From assembly GCA_009746045.1 (NCBI GenBank), contig RPFO01000253.1, positions 3,339,975 to 3,390,584 on the forward strand: a stretch of 50,610 bases of DNA, written 5' to 3'. Shown piece by piece: positions 46,300 through 50,610 of this stretch (positions are counted from its first letter, which is position 1; each line of letters starts with the position of its first letter). Source of the DNA: Mesostigma viride. Taxonomy: Eukaryota > Streptophyta > Mesostigmatophyceae > Mesostigmatales > Mesostigmataceae. The translations under genes and the position numbers were made by a program. The notes beneath the pieces were generated by a model. That model searched no databases and was not told the origin of the DNA. It saw only the letters and a list, made by a program, of their open reading frames with translations.

Positions 46300-46372
46300 G
46301 GAATCGAACTGGGGACCTCTCGCATCAATTTTGCTGACTATAGGACGGACGTCTCCGGTTACCATGGCATCG
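46300..46372 (-). other. tRNA-like fragment (probable tRNA pseudogene or tRNA-derived element)
   Basis: On the minus strand GATGCGAGAGGTCCCCAGTT followed by CGATTCCGG resembles the 3' half of a tRNA with a B-box (GTTCGATTCC). Upstream TGGTAACCGGAGACG is a weak A-box candidate. The acceptor ends do not pair and the T stem has mismatches, so no functional tRNA or anticodon can be assigned. Confidence 0.35.
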
Positions 46373-46651
46373 CCAACTTACACCTACAGTCATCCGCAAA
46401 AGTTCTCCTGTCCGGGGAGTGATGCAAGCCTTTCGGATTTGGTACTAGATAAATCACTCGAGATCTGTGTGTAGGAGTACTACACACGTGTCTGCACGCG
46501 AGACTTGTTCAGTCTCGCACCGTGAGACGAAATCATATGCCTGCGTGGCTCTTGAGACTTCTAGCTTCCATTCCATGCAGTGCCATAAGTCAAAGCTGGA
46601 GATAGCGCGCGAGTGAGTGTACCGGCGAGTACAGTTATCGCCGGGTAGATA

Positions 46652-46670
46652 GCTGGTTGTCCCCTTGATA
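46652..46670 (+). repeat. Retroposon-end fragment
   Basis: CTGGTTGTCCCCTTGATAG, one mismatch to the family end CTGGTTGTCTCCTTGATA. A second short fragment (GCGCTGGTTGTCTCTTTGAT) lies at 46983-47002, and one with a mismatch at 39735-39752. Confidence 0.6.
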
Positions 46671-46737
46671 GTGCTGGACCAAATTGCTGGAGTGGCAAAA
46701 AGGTTCCGGCGCTATTAATTAATTTGAACATAACTCC

Positions 46738-47430
46738 ATTGTGGTTTTCCATTTGCGGGTATTTCCTCGTAAATGGTGGGAGAGCGATCGCAGCAATGGT
46801 GCTCACCAGTAGACACTCCCGGCCAGTTAGGCTCGAAACACACGCCCTGATCAAGCAAGCTGTTTCAGGCCTCACCGTCTAGGTCATCTAGTTGCTGTAC
46901 ACGTAATTAATTAATTAATTATCAACATCACTCCGTTGGGAGTCAATGTAGCACATATCCCTGAGAAGGGGCATATGGCCTGCGCTGGTTGTCTCTTTGA
47001 TATGGCTTTTAATACATTCTAGGCTACTTCCTGCAAGAGTGGAATCAAAGCAGCACTTGCTCTAGGTGCCTCAAGGGCACCGGCACCCTCATGATCTTCA
47101 CACTATCAAGGAGACAACCAGCGCAGGCCAGAAATCGGGAGAATCCGGACCATGGTAGCTCGAGCCTGCCGTTATCTTGTCCGCGTGTTCGAGTCGTTCA
47201 GGATGATGAAGATGAATGGTGATGGAAATGTGTATCCTTGTGCATTGAAATTATGGCTGGCTTACGTGTAGAGCGACTAGATGACCTAGACGGTGGGGCC
47301 GGAAACAGCATGCGTACGATCAGGGCGTGTGTTTCGAGCCTAGCTGGCCGGGAGTGTCTAGTGGTGAGCACCATTGCTGCGATCGCTCTCCCACCATTTA
47401 CGAGGAAATACCCGCAAATGGAAAACCACT
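46738..47430. repeat. Inverted repeat pair, ~170-bp arms
   Basis: The left arm (46738-46905) and right arm (47262-47430) are reverse complements with few differences, for example TGGTTTTCCATTTGCGGGTA on the left and TACCCGCAAATGGAAAACCA on the right. About 355 bp separate them. The spacer contains a retroelement tail (TTAATTAATTAATTATCAAC), a truncated end at 46983 and a full repeat from 47103. Confidence 0.9.
47103..47335 (-). repeat. Dispersed retroposon-like repeat, longer copy
   Basis: From TATCAAGGAGACAACCAGCG through GATGACCTAGACGGTGGGGC to GATCAGGGCGTGTGT. It is nearly identical to 35036-35275. Confidence 0.85.
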
Positions 47431-47994
47431 GAAAAGGTAGCTAGTCAGTCATCACGTTAGCCATGCCATGATTCCAAACGTCCAAGAACTGCACACGGTG
47501 CAAAGGCAAAAAGCCGGAGGACAGCACTTTCAAATGTGCGGCGGGAACCAACAGCCTGCGGATGCCAGAAAACATCGTGTTGCTGCAGCGACGCGACAAA
47601 GTGGACAACGAATCCAGTGCCAAGCTCTGAACGGCCGCAAAGGAGATCTGGCATCACAGGGTTCAGATGTGCGGAGATACTATGCGATCCAGCCGGTCCA
47701 CGACCTGTTTGTAGAGCTTGTGCCAAGGGGCAGCACCGAACAGATGTGGGTGACGTTGCAAAATGCATCGGACTTGACGGAGCATAATGTCGCGGTCATA
47801 GTCTTTGACCAATAAACGCTGCAAGAGTTCAACAAGAGTCGTGATGAAATCAACACGATAAGAACAAAGACGGGAAAAACGATGTAACTGAGAAAGAACA
47901 ACACCATATTTTGCTGTGTGGGAAAGGAGACTGTGAATATCGGGGTAACGAATAAAAGGAATTTGCTGGTATTTAGGATCCTTGCGCTTATTGC
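47431..47994. other. Stretch with no recognised feature
   Basis: About 560 bp between the inverted repeat and the retroelement 3' repeats. Open frames on both strands lack recognisable motifs. I see nothing further here. Confidence 0.4.
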
Positions 47995-48120
47995 ATAGAT
48001 GATCTTCACACTATGCCCAGCTAAGGGGGAGTATGTCATGGGGGGGAAGATCATCATGGCTATACAAGAGCTAGGGCATGGCTTCTCGACAGAGAGCATC
48101 TCTCTGCATGGCATAGCATG
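47995..48120 (-). repeat. Retroelement 3'-region fragment
   Basis: GATCTTCACACTATGCCCAG then GGGGGGAAGATCATCATGGC and GCATGGCTTCTCGACAGAGA match part of 48300-48420. It appears to be an older, partial copy next to the complete element. Confidence 0.7.
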
Positions 48121-48138
48121 GCTAAATTCTTATGTAAT

Positions 48139-50142
48139 GCAACATCCATTAATTAATTAATTAGGAACATAACTCCGTTGGGAGTATATGTAGCACATAG
48201 CCCTGAGAAGGGGCATATGAGCCTATAATACATTCTAAGCTACTTCCTGCAAGGGTGGGAATGTAAACAACACTTGCTCTAGGTGCACCAGGGCACCCGC
48301 ACCCTCATGGTCTATCACGCTATGCCCGGGTATAAGGGGGGAGCATGCCTGTGAGGGGGAAGATCATCATGGCTATACAAGAGCTATGGCATGGCTTCTC
48401 AGCAGAGAGTGACTCCCTGCATGAGCACAGCATTACTAAATAAGGCTAGGCATCGTCTGGAGTGTGGCACATCATAGGCACACATGTACATGACTAAAAA
48501 GGCTAGGCCTCAGCTGGTATAGTGCCTGTAGTAGGCGGGCATGTACAAGGCCACTGTCTAACTATTCTACACTACTGCTGTATTCCCCTAGGCTGGGGCT
48601 GGAGGTGCTGGGGCCGCGGTGGTCGAGGGGGTCGCGTGCCAGGGCTTGTGGCCGACGTAGATGGCCGCCCCCTTCCAGTACACCGGCTGGCCCGCCTTGG
48701 TCTGCCGGAGCTGGAGGTAGGTCGACCATAGCTCCCGTCGTCGTTGTTGCTGTGCCAGGGTCAAGTCGTCGTCAAGGGTGAAGAGAGTCTTCTCGAGCCG
48801 CTTGCGGCGTCTGAGAAAAGAAATCTTGTCCGCCGGGGTCTTAAAGGTGAGAAGGAGCGGGGGCGGCCCGGCCTTACCCCGCGCGCGGGGAAGGCGGTGG
48901 GCGGCCAGCTCGATCTCACCAGTAAGGCCCATGCGATCAAGGATTTCTCTCTCAAAAGCACGCGCAAGCTTCTCGGAATTCTCACCTTCCTCCATCTTGA
49001 GATTCTTGACAATGACGTTGAGGCTGCGCTTGGCGAGCTCGGCCTCCTCGCGGAGGTCAAGCGTCTGCCGCTGGAGCTGGGCTGCGACGGCGGAGGTGGT
49101 GGAGGTGGTATGTTGCTTAAGCATGTCCGCCCAGGTCGTGATGGGAGGAGCATCGCCGGCCAGGCCAGCCGGGGCTGGCCTGGCGGCAATGTCCTTCACT
49201 GCCTGGGCGGTGAGGCCTGCTGTGTTCTGCAAGACCTCGATAGCGATTGCATTATCCTTGAGGCGCTGGTCGATGTCGCGGAGCTGGGCGGTGATGGAGT
49301 CGGTGGAGGCGGACTGGGGGGGGGGGGTGGATGCGAGGAGGGTGGCGGTGGCGGTGGGGATGGTGGGAAGCTCAGCAGCCAGCGTGCCGCCAAGTGCCGC
49401 CACATCTGCGGCAAGAGGGGTCACGTGCTGCTCGAAAGCTTCCTTGAGGAGGGTGCGGATGGTGGCTTCGGTGGGGAAGGTGGGGGGGGGCGGTTTTGGG
49501 TTCCAGATCTCGGATTCGGAGCGTCCAACAAGGGAGCAGAGGGCGAAGCGTTGAAGCTTGGGGCGACTCATGCGGTGAAGGACTGGGAGAGCCTCGGCGG
49601 GGTCGACAAGCTGGCCATTACCAGGCCAGCGGCCGCGGTTGTGGGACGTGAGGTACACGCACAGGGCTAGAAGCGAGGCGTGATTGCCGGAAAACACGTC
49701 TTCCATGAAGGCTCCTGGGCCTTGGAGCCAGTAGCTGGAGGCGTTGACGTCAAAGGAGGTCTCTTCCCAGGGCGGCTCAGCAGAGCGACTGCGCTTGGGG
49801 TCAGGCGAGGCAGATGGCGAGGCAAGCCCGGGAGGCTGGGCGAGCACCAGTGCACGACTAGTGTCACCGTTGCCATCTGGGCCGGTGGGCGAAGCTGCAG
49901 CCGAAGCTGCAGACGTATTATCATTGCCGAGCGCAGCCGCCAGGCTGCGTTGCGTCGAGAGGCGTTTGCTCATCGTATATTGCGTAATAGCGTCGGAAAA
50001 TTATATCAGCATGTGCGTCTTAGAAAGACGAAGCGATTGTGATATTCACAGCTGAATTCGGCGCTCAAACGTGAAAGTTATGAGCTCCGGCAGCCATGGC
50101 TACCTCGTGGCTCGTTCGCTAAATTCTGAAGGCAACATCCAT
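48139..50142 (-). mobile_element. ORF1-bearing non-LTR retroelement with candidate target-site duplications
   Basis: In element orientation (minus strand) it has a 5' UTR (about 50130-49974), an intact ORF1 (49973-48588), a ~430-bp 3' region with CTCCCAACGGAGTTATGTTC, and a tail of AATTAATTAATTAA at about 48150-48163. GCAACATCCAT is found at both boundaries (48139-48149 and 50132-50142), as is GCTAAATTCT slightly further left of each. No ORF2 is present, so this is either a deleted LINE or a non-autonomous family that carries only ORF1. Confidence 0.7.
48588..49973 (-). CDS. LINE-type ORF1 protein (coiled coil plus RRM-like RNA-binding domain), intact
   Basis: The frame is 461 codons from ATG at 49973 to TAG at 48588-48590. 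The N-terminus is disordered (MSKRLSTQRSLAAALGNDNT). A conserved block around WLQGPGAFMEDVFSGNHASL follows. Residues ~195-310 are predicted coiled coil (LRDIDQRLKDNAIAIEVLQN, LDLREEAELAKRSLNV). Residues ~325-400 form an RRM-like fold beginning LNVIVKNLKMEEGENSEKLA. The C-terminal part LFTLDDDLTLAQQQRRRELW is the hallmark of L1/LINE ORF1 C-terminal domains. Such proteins bind the element RNA as trimers and act as nucleic-acid chaperones. No zinc knuckle is seen. The intact frame suggests recent insertion. Fragments of the same protein lie at 34190, 35395 and 50276. Confidence 0.85.
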   Translation of the reverse strand: MSKRLSTQRSLAAALGNDNTSAASAAASPTGPDGNGDTSRALVLAQPPGLASPSASPDPKRSRSAEPPWEETSFDVNASSYWLQGPGAFMEDVFSGNHASLLALCVYLTSHNRGRWPGNGQLVDPAEALPVLHRMSRPKLQRFALCSLVGRSESEIWNPKPPPPTFPTEATIRTLLKEAFEQHVTPLAADVAALGGTLAAELPTIPTATATLLASTPPPQSASTDSITAQLRDIDQRLKDNAIAIEVLQNTAGLTAQAVKDIAARPAPAGLAGDAPPITTWADMLKQHTTSTTSAVAAQLQRQTLDLREEAELAKRSLNVIVKNLKMEEGENSEKLARAFEREILDRMGLTGEIELAAHRLPRARGKAGPPPLLLTFKTPADKISFLRRRKRLEKTLFTLDDDLTLAQQQRRRELWSTYLQLRQTKAGQPVYWKGAAIYVGHKPWHATPSTTAAPAPPAPA

Positions 50143-50275
50143 GGGGGTCCCATTATAGACAAAGCATGGCTAAATGTTGAAGGCATCATCCATGGGGGCC
50201 ATTATGGGCGCACATGCGCGTGGGCCACATGCTAGGCTAAGCCTTACTAATCTACACTACTGGTATATATATTCC
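50143..50275. repeat. Short tandem duplication beside the element
   Basis: AAAGCATGGCTAAATGTTGA then GCATCATCCATGGGGG (from 50160) repeats the 50116-50147 sequence GCTAAATTCTGAAGGCAACA then TCCATGGGGG. The ORF1 element therefore seems to have inserted into or beside an older repeat. Confidence 0.55.
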
Positions 50276-50479
50276 TAGTCTGAGGCCGGTGGCAGGGGGG
50301 GGCTGCCAGGGCTTGTGGTCAACGTGGATGACCGCCCCCCTCCAGTATACCGGCTTCCCCCTTGCGCTCTGCCGGAGCTGAAGGTAGGTCGGCCATAGCT
50401 CGCGTCGCCGCTGTTGCTGGGCCAGGGTCAAGTCGTCGTCCAGCGTGAAGTGAGTCTCCGAGAGCTTCTTGCGGCATTT
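50276..50479 (-). pseudogene. LINE ORF1 C-terminal fragment
   Basis: Minus-strand translation gives THFTLDDDLTLAQQQRRREL, then LQLRQSARGKPVYWRGAVIH, matching the end of the intact ORF1 with moderate divergence. Similarity ends abruptly near 50479, where the sequence becomes unrelated. It is truncated at its 5' side. Confidence 0.8.
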
Positions 50480-50610
50480 AACCCCTAAATGGTCTTGCTG
50501 CCGATTTTCCGCCAAAAAGTGACTTACAGCCGATTTGTCGGCACCTACTCGGGGGACCAGTTTGCGAGAATACCATTGGGAATTAGGAAACGTTTAGCTG
50601 AGAAGAATTA

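Noticed and set aside
47680-48114. Hydrophobic minus-strand frame of 144 codons
   Set aside because: It runs across the boundary of a dispersed retroelement repeat and unrelated sequence, and shows no family pattern.

Overview
This is nuclear DNA from a eukaryote. Genes carry GT-AG introns, coding exons are GC-rich, and there are LINE-type retroelements, microsatellites and a short interstitial tract of the plant-type telomere repeat TTTAGGG. A TLC-family (plastid/parasite type) nucleotide transporter with a possible transit-peptide exon, the TTTAGGG tract and a cluster of G-box (CACGTGGC) motifs suggest a photosynthetic protist, most likely a green-lineage alga. The species is not identifiable from what I can see.

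Layout. 60-3284 (-): large low-complexity coiled-coil/AT-hook protein. 3285-6193: intergenic DNA with a G-box cluster, then a (CCCA)n tract ending at a splice acceptor. 6194-7395 (+): last exon of a Ca2+-dependent phosphoinositide phospholipase C-like enzyme. 8989-10530 (-): Golgi-type sulfotransferase. 11566-17824 (+): signal recognition particle receptor alpha subunit, seven exons, 627 aa. 19015-25575 (-): a UBE2T/UBC37-like ubiquitin-conjugating enzyme whose last exon may be a 960-codon low-complexity extension. 26971-28713 (+): coiled-coil protein. 31229-37700: retroelement debris containing an internally deleted LINE, nested LINE 3' ends and ORF1 fragments. 38214/39491-45804 (+): NTT-type (TLC family) nucleotide transporter, at least seven exons. 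46140-50610: more retroelement DNA, including a complete ORF1-bearing element with candidate target-site duplications, a ~170-bp inverted repeat pair and a tRNA-like fragment.

The genes are ordinary housekeeping or membrane-system genes (ER targeting, DNA-damage ubiquitination, plastid or organelle transport, Golgi sulfation, lipid signalling) and do not form a pathway.

The most unusual feature is in the introns. In all three genes whose introns could be mapped, introns contain tandem or scattered degenerate copies of the adjoining exon-intron junction: the last ~10-35 exon bases plus the 5' splice site, or the 3' splice site plus the first exon bases. Several introns also end in a microsatellite that supplies the pyrimidine tract. 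This points to intron growth by tandem duplication across splice junctions. A second striking signal is a dispersed retroposon end (GGTTGTCTCCTTGA) of which two copies are only 13-14 nt long yet are flanked by perfect 13-14 bp direct repeats.
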